Notes under the pieces: model-generated
Databases searched by the model: none
The model's input: only the letters and a program-made list of their open reading frames with translations
Told to the model about the DNA's origin: nothing
Made by a program: the position numbers and the translations under genes
Source: Gloeothece verrucosa PCC 7822
GTDB lineage: Bacteria > Cyanobacteriota > Cyanobacteriia > Cyanobacteriales > Microcystaceae
Assembly (NCBI RefSeq): GCF_000147335.1
Contig: NC_014501.1
Span: 3,346,300 to 3,410,299 of the forward strand
DNA: 64,000 bases
Direction: 5' to 3'
Part shown: positions 44,553 through 51,599 of the stretch, piece after piece
How positions within the stretch are numbered: the first letter of the stretch is position 1
How the letters are laid out: every line of letters begins with the position of its first letter

Positions 44553-44665
44553 TAGGAGTTACGCACTCCCAATTAAAAACAACGATTTTATGTCATCCTG
44601 AGCGACAGCGAAGGATCTCGGACAATCTCAAACCCTAATGATTTGGTTACGGTGCGTAAGTCCTA
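44553..44665. mobile_element. MITE-like element, termini TAGGA(G/C)TTACGCAC
   Basis: TAGGAGTTACGCAC at 44553-44566 and its inverted partner GTGCGTAAGTCCTA at 44652-44665 (one mismatch) enclose 85 bp that includes CATCCTGAGCGACAGCGAAGG. The terminus TAGGACTTACGCA is a common cyanobacterial MITE end. There is no coding content. Confidence 0.6.
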
Positions 44666-44807
44666 AAATAGTACATCAGGACAAAAGCGGCTCAAAAAAT
44701 TAAATTAATCCTATAGCCTTTCTCAGATTAATGAGGTACACCTTGAATTTATACCAATTCTTTAAATCTTTGTTACAAGTAGAATCCCCCCAACCCCCCT
44801 CCCGGGG

Positions 44808-44970
44808 CAGGGCTATTTCGTTCTCTCAAATTCCCTAACCCTGAAGGGTTGGGCTATACGGACTAAGCCTGCCTACGCAGGCTTCATTAGACCTCTTGCG
44901 TAAAAACAAAGAATTTAGCCCGCGCAGGCGGGCTTTGCTCGTGTAGCTGCACCCTTCAGGGTGTCAGTAA
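44808..44970. mobile_element. Degraded copy of the palindromic MITE found at 46785-46960
   Basis: It begins CAGGGCTATTTCGTTCTCTC and then CCTAACCCTGAAGGGTTGGG, matching the left arm of the intact copy with few changes. The centre has AAGCCTGCCTACGCAGGCTT and a partial foreign insert (TTAGACCTCTTGCG). The right arm stops at CACCCTTCAGGGTGTCAGT, lacking the terminal GAATGAAATAGCCCTG. It is therefore truncated and interrupted. It lies immediately downstream of the ABC ATPase gene on that gene's strand. Confidence 0.6.
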
Positions 44971-44990
44971 ATACCTGGACTTAATATTAA

Positions 44991-45737
44991 TCAAGTTTGA
45001 CTAGCGACAGAACTCAAATAAAAGTCCACTATCTCATCCGCCTTGCCGCTCATCTTAATAACACCCTTATCGAGCCAAATTGCCCGCTCACAAGAATCCT
45101 CAATCAAATTCAAATCATGAGAAACGACCAAAATCGTCACATTCGCTTCCCAAAAGCGGCGCATTCTACGCTTACACTTATTCTTAAAACTCTCATCACC
45201 CACCGAGAGAACCTCATCTAAAATCAAAATATCCGGCTGCACCTCAGTAGCAATAGCAAACCCCAACCTCGCCACCATACCCGAAGACAAAGACTTCACC
45301 GGAGCCTGTAAATAATCTTTCAACTCAGCAAAATCCAAAATCGAATCAACAATACTCCTCATATGTTGGCGAGAAAAACCCAACATCACCCCATACAAAA
45401 CAATATTATCCACCACCGGCAAATCCGGCTCAAAACCCGCACCAAGCTCAATCAAAGGCGCAATTTGTCCCCTCACCCAAGCTTGGCCCTCAGTGGGTTG
45501 AAGAATGCCACAAATGACCTTTAACAAAGTAGACTTACCAGAACCATTAGCCCCAATAATCCCCACCTTCTCACCGGCATTCACACTAAAATTAATATTA
45601 TTTAAAACCAACTTTCTCGCTGGTTGAGTGTATTTGCCCTCTAGAACCGAGAAAATAGTCTTCTTAAGGTCATAAGAAAACTCTTCTTGAGTCCTTCGCC
45701 ATAGAGATACTTGATCAAGTCGAATCACTTCTGTCAT
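44991..45737 (-). CDS. Polysaccharide ABC exporter ATPase (Wzt/TagH type)
   Basis: This is a 248-residue protein. Walker A is GIIGANGSGKSTLLKV (about 57-72) and the signature is KSLSSGMVARLGFAIA (about 147). Walker B is DILILDEVLSVGDESF (about 168), with the characteristic GDESF/Wzt sequence, and the H-loop is VVSHDLNLIEDSC. The EGQAWVRGQIAPLIELGAGF segment is diagnostic of Wzt-like polysaccharide exporters. There is no extra C-terminal carbohydrate-binding domain, so chain-length or terminal-sugar recognition is not by this protein. Its ATG directly follows the permease stop (TAAATG), so the two are translationally coupled. It exports glycan across the plasma membrane. Confidence 0.93.
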   Translation of the reverse strand: MTEVIRLDQVSLWRRTQEEFSYDLKKTIFSVLEGKYTQPARKLVLNNINFSVNAGEKVGIIGANGSGKSTLLKVICGILQPTEGQAWVRGQIAPLIELGAGFEPDLPVVDNIVLYGVMLGFSRQHMRSIVDSILDFAELKDYLQAPVKSLSSGMVARLGFAIATEVQPDILILDEVLSVGDESFKNKCKRRMRRFWEANVTILVVSHDLNLIEDSCERAIWLDKGVIKMSGKADEIVDFYLSSVASQT

Positions 45738-46556
45738 TTACAGCAAATCCATAAACAGGGGTTGCGACCACCGAAAAACACTCCACCCTAAAGCTACAAA
45801 AATTATACCACTCAGAAAAGCCTGACCAATCAGATGAAAATCCGGCAAGGCTCCTGATAACGAAATTTGTCGAATACTTTCGATAATGGGAAGTAGGGGA
45901 TTAAGACTAATAAAAGGCTTTACCGATGGCGGGACAATCTCAGCCGGATAAAAAATCGGACTGGTCATCCACAAAACAAAACAAACAATTTCGTAAAAAT
46001 AAGGCAAATCTCGGAAAAATACATAGAGCGTGCTGACCAAAAAACCAATCCCAGCACTAACTAAAATCAACGCCACAATAGGAAATCCTAAAGCTAATAC
46101 ATTCCATAAATTTTTAGAATTAAACAGCGTTACTACAGCTAAAATGGGAAAGGCCCCGAACAAAAATTGAAAAAGATTAGCCATTACCAGAGAAACCGGA
46201 AAAACGCTCATAGGCAACTTCAGCTTATTGAGAAGCCCACCATTAGACACCACACTGGGCAAAGCTTGGTTAGTAGCGGCGCTAAAAAAATTAATGACAA
46301 CCAACCCCGTAAAAGCGGCTAATACATAATTTAAAGTAGAATGATTATAATATTTAGCAAAAACTGTCCCAAAAATCGAAGTATAAATCCCCGTCATAAT
46401 CAGAGGATTTAACATAGACCAATAAATTCCTAAGAATGAGCCTCTATATCGCCCTTTCAAATTGCGCTCTACTAAAACCGAGAGCAACTCGTAATAACGC
46501 TGAAAGGAAAAATATCGCTGGGTGGTTTTGAAATTGTTTTTTAGGGTGATTGTCAT
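45738..46556 (-). CDS. Polysaccharide ABC exporter permease (Wzm/TagG type)
   Basis: This is a 272-residue ABC-2 type membrane protein with six transmembrane helices. The N-terminal ELLSVLVERNLKGRYRGSFLGIYW is the amphipathic interface helix of Wzm/TagG. YFFRDLPYFYE and MTSPIFYPAEIVPPSVKPFISLNPL are family hallmarks near the periplasmic loop. It forms a dimer with the ATPase dimer encoded downstream. With the glycosyltransferases at 31-40 kb it may handle a lipid-linked glycan. It is first gene of a two-gene operon flanked by MITE copies. Confidence 0.93.
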   Translation of the reverse strand: MTITLKNNFKTTQRYFSFQRYYELLSVLVERNLKGRYRGSFLGIYWSMLNPLIMTGIYTSIFGTVFAKYYNHSTLNYVLAAFTGLVVINFFSAATNQALPSVVSNGGLLNKLKLPMSVFPVSLVMANLFQFLFGAFPILAVVTLFNSKNLWNVLALGFPIVALILVSAGIGFLVSTLYVFFRDLPYFYEIVCFVLWMTSPIFYPAEIVPPSVKPFISLNPLLPIIESIRQISLSGALPDFHLIGQAFLSGIIFVALGWSVFRWSQPLFMDLL

Positions 46557-47044
46557 AACAAAGAAGTAAAAGACTTCCAGTGTTTAAGGCAATATTTTAG
46601 ACTAAATTTACTCTCTTTGTCTATGTCGATTAGCTTAAAATGCTCCTAAACTATCTGTATCTTCAGAAAAAGACTCGTTTAAAATTTTAAGAGTTCCAGT
46701 CGCCAGCGAAAAAATCCTCAAGCAGAACAATTGTACTTAATTGCTCCCATGAGACTTTAAAAAATTGCCGCCTCGGGAAATATTCAGGGCTATTTCATTC
46801 TCTCAAACACCCTAACCCTGAAGGGTTGGGCTACACGAACAAAGCCCGCCGGCGCGGGCTATCTGACGAATTATGATCCTTTTAGCCTGCGTAGGCAGGC
46901 TTGGTTCGTATAGCTCCAGGCTTCAGCCTGTGAGTGTTTCAAAAGAATGAAATAGCCCTGGGAAATATTGCCCGCTCAAGGGAAAAGAACCAAGTTGTAG
47001 TAAACTGGGAAAGCGTTGATCATAGTTATAAAGCGAAAGCAGGA
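46557..47044. other. Region between ABC exporter and petP, holding a MITE
   Basis: No gene was seen apart from the palindromic MITE (46785-46960). A reading frame running from 46934 into petP exists only because the element supplies a GTG. The first 225 bp should contain the exporter promoter on the minus strand. Confidence 0.5.
46785..46960. mobile_element. Palindromic MITE with 9-bp target duplication, upstream of petP
   Basis: This 176-bp element has long inverted arms. The left arm is 46785-46840 (CAGGGCTATTTCATTCTCTC...) and the right arm is 46904-46960, ending GAATGAAATAGCCCTG. The pairing continues inward through AAGCCCGCCGGCGCGGGCT versus AGCCTGCGTAGGCAGGCTT. It is flanked by the perfect direct repeat GGAAATATT at 46776-46784 and 46961-46969, the footprint of a transposition event. 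It has no coding capacity. The insertion separates petP from its former upstream region; petP starts 85 bp beyond. Confidence 0.8.
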
Positions 47045-47239
47045 ATGGAAATCGGGCAAAAAGTAAAAGTCTATCGTCTAAGAGACCGCGTATCACCAGC
47101 AGTCGTCAGTAAACTCGGTAAAATTGGAATCATCACCGCCTTCAAAATGACTGATGGCAGTGGTGTAGGCGCATTTGTTCAATTTGAAGACCGTTCAGCG
47201 ACCTGGTTTTTTGAAGACGAACTCAAACCCCTAGAATAG
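47045..47239 (+). CDS. petP: Cytochrome b6f complex regulatory subunit PetP
   Basis: This is a 64-residue protein starting MEIGQKVKVYRLRDRVSPAV and containing GVGAFVQFEDRSATWFFEDE, the conserved SH3-like fold of PetP (DUF2862). PetP is a small soluble cyanobacterial subunit bound to the cytoplasmic face of the b6f complex, where it influences electron flow and complex stability. A longer 101-codon frame from GTG 46934 exists, but its first 37 residues derive from the adjacent MITE and flank, so ATG 47045 is chosen. The Get3-like gene follows after 43 bp. Confidence 0.88.
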   Translation: MEIGQKVKVYRLRDRVSPAVVSKLGKIGIITAFKMTDGSGVGAFVQFEDRSATWFFEDELKPLE

Positions 47240-47282
47240 ATATAGATATAAGTGGCGAGAGGAAAGAGGAAAAAAAATTACA

Positions 47283-48380
47283 ATGTCTTTAATTCTAACC
47301 TTTCTAGGTAAAGGAGGCAGTGGTCGCACTACCATAGCGCTCGCAGCCGCCAAAAAAATGGCAAGTAGCGGGTCAAAAGTTCTCTTAATCGGACAAGACC
47401 CTAGTCCCTCTTGGGGGATGCTAGTGGGAGCATCTCCTAGTCCCTCTCCCGTTCAAATCGCGGCTAATTTAAGCGTGGTTCAACAGCAAACCACCCTATT
47501 ACTAGAGCGAAGTTGGGACGAAATCAAAGACTTAGAATCACAATACCTGCGCTCCCCCACCTTAAAAAACATTTATGGTCAAGAGTTAGGGGTATTGCCG
47601 GGGATGGATCAAGCTTTAGCCCTTAATAGCATCCGAGAATACGACAAAACCGGTGACTATGATGTCATTATCTATGATGGCTCCGGAGACTTAGCAACCT
47701 TAAGAACCTTCGGTATCCCAGAAGTATTTAGTTGGTATATACGCCGTTTTCGTCAAGTATTGACAGAATCAGACATCGGGAAAATCCTATCTCCCTTTAT
47801 TCAACCCATCACCTCGGCTATCCTCAACGTCAGTTGGACAGCAGATGATTTAGTCAATAAACCCTCTAACGAAGCTAACGATATTTTAGACCAGGGAAGG
47901 AAAGCTTTAGCCAATCCTAACCGAATTCGAGCCTATTTAGTCACTACTGACGATCCAGTCGCCGTCACCCAAGCTAAATATCTTTGGGGCAGTGCTCAAC
48001 AAATAGGTTTAACTGTAGCAGGAGTCATCCTCAATCAAAGCGAGCTAACAGACACCCTAGCCGCCGAATTTGCCCCCTTATCCTTAACGAGTGTTCCCAG
48101 CCGCATAGGAGAAGATTGGCAAGCGGTGATCAATGCCTTACCCAATTTCCAAGAAGGGGTAAACGCCCCCAAACCTCTAACCATAGAAATCGCCAGCAAT
48201 CAAGTCCGAGTCTTTCTACCAGGATTGGCCAAAAATCAAGTTAAACTAACCCAATCCGGACCGGAACTAACCATAGAAGCCGGCGACCAACGACGTAATA
48301 TAGATGTACCAGAATCCTTGCGAGGAAAACCAGTAAAAGGAGCAAAATTTCTAGAGGGCTATTTAATTATCTCCTTCTAG
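47283..48380 (+). CDS. Get3/ArsA-like ATPase with Hsp20-like C-terminus
   Basis: This is a 365-residue protein. The deviant Walker A is GKGGSGRTT (residues 9-17), where Get3/ArsA have GKGGVGKT(T/S); the first lysine (signature) is kept but the P-loop lysine is Arg. Switch-type DYDVIIYDGSGDLATLR lies at about 126. The nucleotide-binding half is followed by an ArsA_HSP20-like beta-sandwich (EIASNQVRVFLPGL to GAKFLEGYLIISF, about 300-365). Get3 proteins deliver tail-anchored membrane proteins. Cyanobacterial homologues of this form are uncharacterised, and arsenite-binding cysteines are absent. It lies between petP and chlG on the same strand. Confidence 0.8.
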   Translation: MSLILTFLGKGGSGRTTIALAAAKKMASSGSKVLLIGQDPSPSWGMLVGASPSPSPVQIAANLSVVQQQTTLLLERSWDEIKDLESQYLRSPTLKNIYGQELGVLPGMDQALALNSIREYDKTGDYDVIIYDGSGDLATLRTFGIPEVFSWYIRRFRQVLTESDIGKILSPFIQPITSAILNVSWTADDLVNKPSNEANDILDQGRKALANPNRIRAYLVTTDDPVAVTQAKYLWGSAQQIGLTVAGVILNQSELTDTLAAEFAPLSLTSVPSRIGEDWQAVINALPNFQEGVNAPKPLTIEIASNQVRVFLPGLAKNQVKLTQSGPELTIEAGDQRRNIDVPESLRGKPVKGAKFLEGYLIISF

Positions 48381-48408
48381 ATAGGTTAACTACACAGTGA
48401 AATAATCG

Positions 48409-49413
48409 ATGTCTAATCCTCCTATGTCAGAAAACAGCGAATCAACAACAGCCGCCAACAGCGATCGCAGTTCCAAAACCCGGCAACTGTTAGGAATGAA
48501 AGGAGCCTCTCCAGGAGAAACCTCGATTTGGAAAATTCGCCTACAACTGATGAAACCCATCACTTGGATTCCTCTAATCTGGGGCGTTGTTTGTGGTGCG
48601 GCTTCTTCGGGAGGATATACCTGGACCCTAGAAAATCTCCTTAAAGCGGCTGCCTGTATGCTTTTATCGGGTCCCCTGTTAGCCGGTTATACCCAAACCA
48701 TCAATGATTTTTATGACCGCGACATTGATGCTATCAACGAACCCTATCGCCCCATCCCTTCCGGAGCCATTTCCATTCCGCAAGTCATCACTCAAATTTT
48801 AGTGCTTCTGTTTGCTGGGTATGGGGTAGCTTATGGCTTAGATGTTTGGGCCGGTCATGAATTCCCCAATATCACCTGTCTAGCCCTATTCGGCTCATTT
48901 CTGGCCTATATTTATTCTGCCCCACCCCTAAAACTGAAAAAAAATGGCTGGTTAGGCAATTATGCCCTAGGTGCTTCCTATATTGCGCTACCTTGGTGGG
49001 CCGGTCATGCTCTATTTGGAGAGTTAAACCTGACAATTATCATATTGACCTTGATTTATAGCTTAGCCGGCTTAGGCATTGCCGTTGTCAATGACTTTAA
49101 AAGTGTTGAAGGTGACCGCCAACTGGGATTAAAATCTCTACCGGTTATGTTTGGGGTAAGCACGGCGGCTTGGATTTGTGTAATCATGATCGATGTTTTT
49201 CAAGCCGGAATTGCTGGATATCTGATCAGTATTCATGAAAACCTCTATGCCACGATTTTACTCTTGCTGGTGATTCCTCAGATTACCTTCCAAGATATGT
49301 ACTTCCTGCGCTCTCCGTTGGAAAATGATGTCAAATATCAAGCCAGCGCTCAACCTTTTCTCGTTTTGGGTATGCTTGTGGCAGGACTAGCGTTAGGTCA
49401 TGCCGGAATTTAA
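48409..49413 (+). CDS. chlG: Chlorophyll synthase
   Basis: This is a 334-residue UbiA-superfamily prenyltransferase with eight or nine transmembrane helices. The first Asp-rich motif is NDFYDRDIDAINEPYRPIPS (about 103-122). The second is NDFKSVEGDRQLGLKSLPV (about 225-243). Both are characteristic of ChlG, which esterifies chlorophyllide with phytyl or geranylgeranyl diphosphate in the thylakoid membrane. The N-terminal 30 residues are a polar leader; ATG 48424 is an alternative start. It is 28 bp downstream of the Get3-like gene and probably co-transcribed. A good terminator follows. Confidence 0.95.
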   Translation: MSNPPMSENSESTTAANSDRSSKTRQLLGMKGASPGETSIWKIRLQLMKPITWIPLIWGVVCGAASSGGYTWTLENLLKAAACMLLSGPLLAGYTQTINDFYDRDIDAINEPYRPIPSGAISIPQVITQILVLLFAGYGVAYGLDVWAGHEFPNITCLALFGSFLAYIYSAPPLKLKKNGWLGNYALGASYIALPWWAGHALFGELNLTIIILTLIYSLAGLGIAVVNDFKSVEGDRQLGLKSLPVMFGVSTAAWICVIMIDVFQAGIAGYLISIHENLYATILLLLVIPQITFQDMYFLRSPLENDVKYQASAQPFLVLGMLVAGLALGHAGI

Positions 49414-49430
49414 AAAAAACCTATTTTTGT

Positions 49431-49460
49431 AGAGGCGTTGTTGCTAACGTCTCTATTTTT
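49431..49460 (+). terminator. Rho-independent terminator of chlG
   Basis: The stem AGAGGCGTT / AACGTCTCT (one G-U pair), with loop GTTGCT, is followed by ATTTTTATC. It lies 18 bp past the chlG stop codon. Confidence 0.8.
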
Positions 49461-49520
49461 ATCGATTAATAGTTACTTAGATTTACAACCTATTTGGCAG
49501 ATTTAAACTAAACGGATTTA

Positions 49521-49602
49521 GTTTGACTAATAACTAATAACTAATAACTAATGACTAATAACTAATAACTAATGACTAATGACTAATAACTAATAACTAA
49601 TC
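49521..49602. repeat. Heptamer short tandem repeats
   Basis: ACTAATAACTAATAACTAATG-type units, about eleven in a row, overlap the 3' end of the downstream minus-strand membrane-protein gene. They encode or abut its last residues (NLSID). The same heptamers recur on the other side of that gene. Confidence 0.85.
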
Positions 49603-50208
49603 AATAGATAAATTGGTTTGTGATAATGCAATCATTCCTAACGCTGTTATCAAACCCACAATAAGCCAAGTAACTGATAAACCAATGACCTCACCAATAA
49701 AAAGCCGCGTTAGGGAGCGTAATATTCCCCCTAAACCCCATCCTATAGATAACCCTAACCCCCAACTTATTAACATGATCCAAAGCCAATGCCAAGCTTG
49801 ATAAAAATAATTTCGTAAAATAATCCATTGCCATAACCCCAACCAAAGACCAACCATCGCCCCAAAAATTGCACCGTACATCAAACGAACATTTAAAAAC
49901 ATACTATTAGGGGCCACCCAACCCATCACCCCTATATGGCTTCCTGCCAATAAGCCCCAAGCCATCAAATTAACAAAAATCCATAACCAAGTATTAGGAA
50001 AAAATTGGCTTAGAACTAACCCTTGAGTTAAACCGATAATTGTGCCGCCGATCATGGCATCAACAGTTTTCAGTTCTCCTCTTTGCCCGATTTCAATGAA
50101 TAACAAACTAAACAAAAAGCCGCTAAAAGTCGCCCCAGTCCACTTGAGACAAAAACCCGAATGAAAAAACCGATAAAGTTTAAAAATATCAAATTTTAAA
50201 TAGCTCAT
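49597..50208 (-). CDS. Integral membrane protein, unknown function
   Basis: This is a 203-residue protein with about six transmembrane helices rich in Gly and Trp (MVGLWLGLWQWIILRNYFYQ, WGLGLSIGWGLGGILR). The repeated GxxxGLxQGxxL pattern suggests two related three-helix halves. No named family was recognised with certainty. It resembles cyanobacterial membrane proteins of unknown function in which GLWQWIVLR repeats occur. The gene is bracketed on both sides by heptamer STRR arrays, so it behaves like an isolated insertion between chlG and the hydrolase gene. Confidence 0.65.
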   Translation of the reverse strand: MSYLKFDIFKLYRFFHSGFCLKWTGATFSGFLFSLLFIEIGQRGELKTVDAMIGGTIIGLTQGLVLSQFFPNTWLWIFVNLMAWGLLAGSHIGVMGWVAPNSMFLNVRLMYGAIFGAMVGLWLGLWQWIILRNYFYQAWHWLWIMLISWGLGLSIGWGLGGILRSLTRLFIGEVIGLSVTWLIVGLITALGMIALSQTNLSID

Positions 50209-50218
50209 AATTTAGAGA

Positions 50219-50278
50219 ATTGCTAATAACTAAAGACTAATAACTAATAACTAATGACTAATGACTAATAACTAATAA
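50219..50278. repeat. Heptamer short tandem repeats
   Basis: ACTAAAGACTAATAACTAATG-type units occupy the spacer and reach the last codons of the GHL10 gene (stop at 50272). Confidence 0.85.
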
Positions 50279-51588
50279 TTCGTGAGTGCGGCAACTTCAG
50301 GACGCAAAGCCGGTTGAGCAAAAATTTTCTCAAAAACTTGTCGACGTTTACGGGGTGATTCTGGCGTAAAATATCCCCATAGGGTTTCCCAATAAAAAAA
50401 CGATACACCAGCAAAACCACGCTCGCGGACAATTTTAACCTGCTGTTCAATTTTTAAGATGCTGACAGGACTACGCCAAGTCCCAGTTAAAATGCCCACA
50501 CTGACCGGAATACGTTGGCGAGAGAACTGCACCGCCGCTTGTGACAATTGGGCTTGAAAATCCTGTAAATTACTACGGTAAACTTGTAACACTAGCTCAT
50601 CGACCAAACCCCGTTTTACCCAAGTCTTCCAATCTTGTAGATAATTCTGATAAGAAAAATAATGAGAATTAGGAGACAGAGAAATGCGGACATCGGGCCG
50701 AATTATTCTCACCGTTTTGACTAAATCTTCCATAAAATTTGTCAACTTAGCGGCTCGCCAGCGCATCCACTCCCCATCCCGAAAATTCCGGGGCGGCTTT
50801 TTGCCTTGATGGTCTTTCTGATAAAGTTTAATCGTTAGCGGATCATAGCCTAACTCAACCGGTAAGCCAAAATGATCATCTAACTGAATACCATCAACAT
50901 CATAATTAGTCACCACTTCGACAATCAGGTCTTTAATAAATTTTTGCACTTCTGGATGATTAGGATTCAACCAAACAAAATTTTTGACTCGTTGTTGATA
51001 GCTCTGGAATAACCATTTTGATAAAATATTTTTTTGTTGATAAGAAACATCATCTTGTAACACTTCATCGGTTTTAGAACTTTTAGGATAATATTGTCCC
51101 TGTTGATTTTGAGTTAACCAAGAGCGATGACGTTTCGCCAAGGCAGAATCAGCCGGCACAATAAACCCATACTCAAACCAGGGTAAAACGGTTAAGCCCT
51201 CTCGATGAGCCACTTCAATAATTTCTGCCAAAACATCAGAACCCGCTCGCAGAGTCCGCAGTAAAGGGTCTTCTAATTGTCCTGTCTCTTTAAGAGCAAT
51301 TTGACTAGGGTAAAAGGTATGACCCCGATTCCAAACCACAGGATAAAGAGTATTAAAATTGAGACGGGATAGACTGGTAATAGCGCGGTTAATACTCCAA
51401 GGAGCAAAAAACACCCCACTGGCCACATTAGTTAGCCATACTCCTCTGACTTCTGGGGTATTAGAGGAGGCCGACAGATGGCGAGGCGATTGAAAAATAT
51501 CAAAGGGAAGAGAAAATAAAACCAAGAGGCTAATACATAAACATAAACACAGCAAAGAATTCCACCAAACATTAGCTCTTGTTTTCAT
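50272..51588 (-). CDS. Glycoside hydrolase-like GHL10 (DUF187) protein
   Basis: This is a 438-residue protein from ATG 51588 (MKTRANVWWNSLLCLCLCIS); a TTG at 51603 overlaps the preceding stop and is less likely. A hydrophobic N-terminal segment acts as signal or membrane anchor. The TIM-barrel begins EVRGVWLTNVASGVFF and NFNTLYPVVWNRGHTFYPS. It continues with YDVDGIQLDDHFGLP (about 225-240), which carries the acidic catalytic candidates of this glycosidase-like family, and ends FAGVSFFYWETLW. It may hydrolyse extracellular polysaccharide or peptidoglycan-linked sugars. It lies directly downstream of the FIST gene (11 bp) and is co-transcribed. Confidence 0.87.
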   Translation of the reverse strand: MKTRANVWWNSLLCLCLCISLLVLFSLPFDIFQSPRHLSASSNTPEVRGVWLTNVASGVFFAPWSINRAITSLSRLNFNTLYPVVWNRGHTFYPSQIALKETGQLEDPLLRTLRAGSDVLAEIIEVAHREGLTVLPWFEYGFIVPADSALAKRHRSWLTQNQQGQYYPKSSKTDEVLQDDVSYQQKNILSKWLFQSYQQRVKNFVWLNPNHPEVQKFIKDLIVEVVTNYDVDGIQLDDHFGLPVELGYDPLTIKLYQKDHQGKKPPRNFRDGEWMRWRAAKLTNFMEDLVKTVRIIRPDVRISLSPNSHYFSYQNYLQDWKTWVKRGLVDELVLQVYRSNLQDFQAQLSQAAVQFSRQRIPVSVGILTGTWRSPVSILKIEQQVKIVRERGFAGVSFFYWETLWGYFTPESPRKRRQVFEKIFAQPALRPEVAALTNY

Positions 51589-51599
51589 CAGATTCGGCC

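Larger units (their letters stand above)
44298..44990. other. Intergenic graveyard of small repeats between RTX and ABC exporter genes
   Basis: There is no gene. It holds a terminator (44399-44437), a 113-bp MITE-like unit (44553-44665), a truncated copy of the palindromic MITE (44808-44970) interrupted near 44888 by a TTAGACCTCTTGCG terminus, and a TACCTGGAC-type terminus at about 44971. Several element families have inserted on top of one another here. Confidence 0.6.

Noticed and set aside
44991-46556. ABC genes as type I exporter of the RTX protein
   Set aside because: Sequence motifs are of Wzm/Wzt polysaccharide exporters; no membrane-fusion protein or peptidase/HlyB-type ABC is present.
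46934-47044. N-terminal extension of PetP from GTG 46934
   Set aside because: The extension is encoded by the right end of the MITE and its flank; known PetP proteins start at MEIGQ-like sequence.
49521-49602. Possible CRISPR array in the regular short repeats
   Set aside because: The unit is 7 bp without spacers, the cyanobacterial STRR type.
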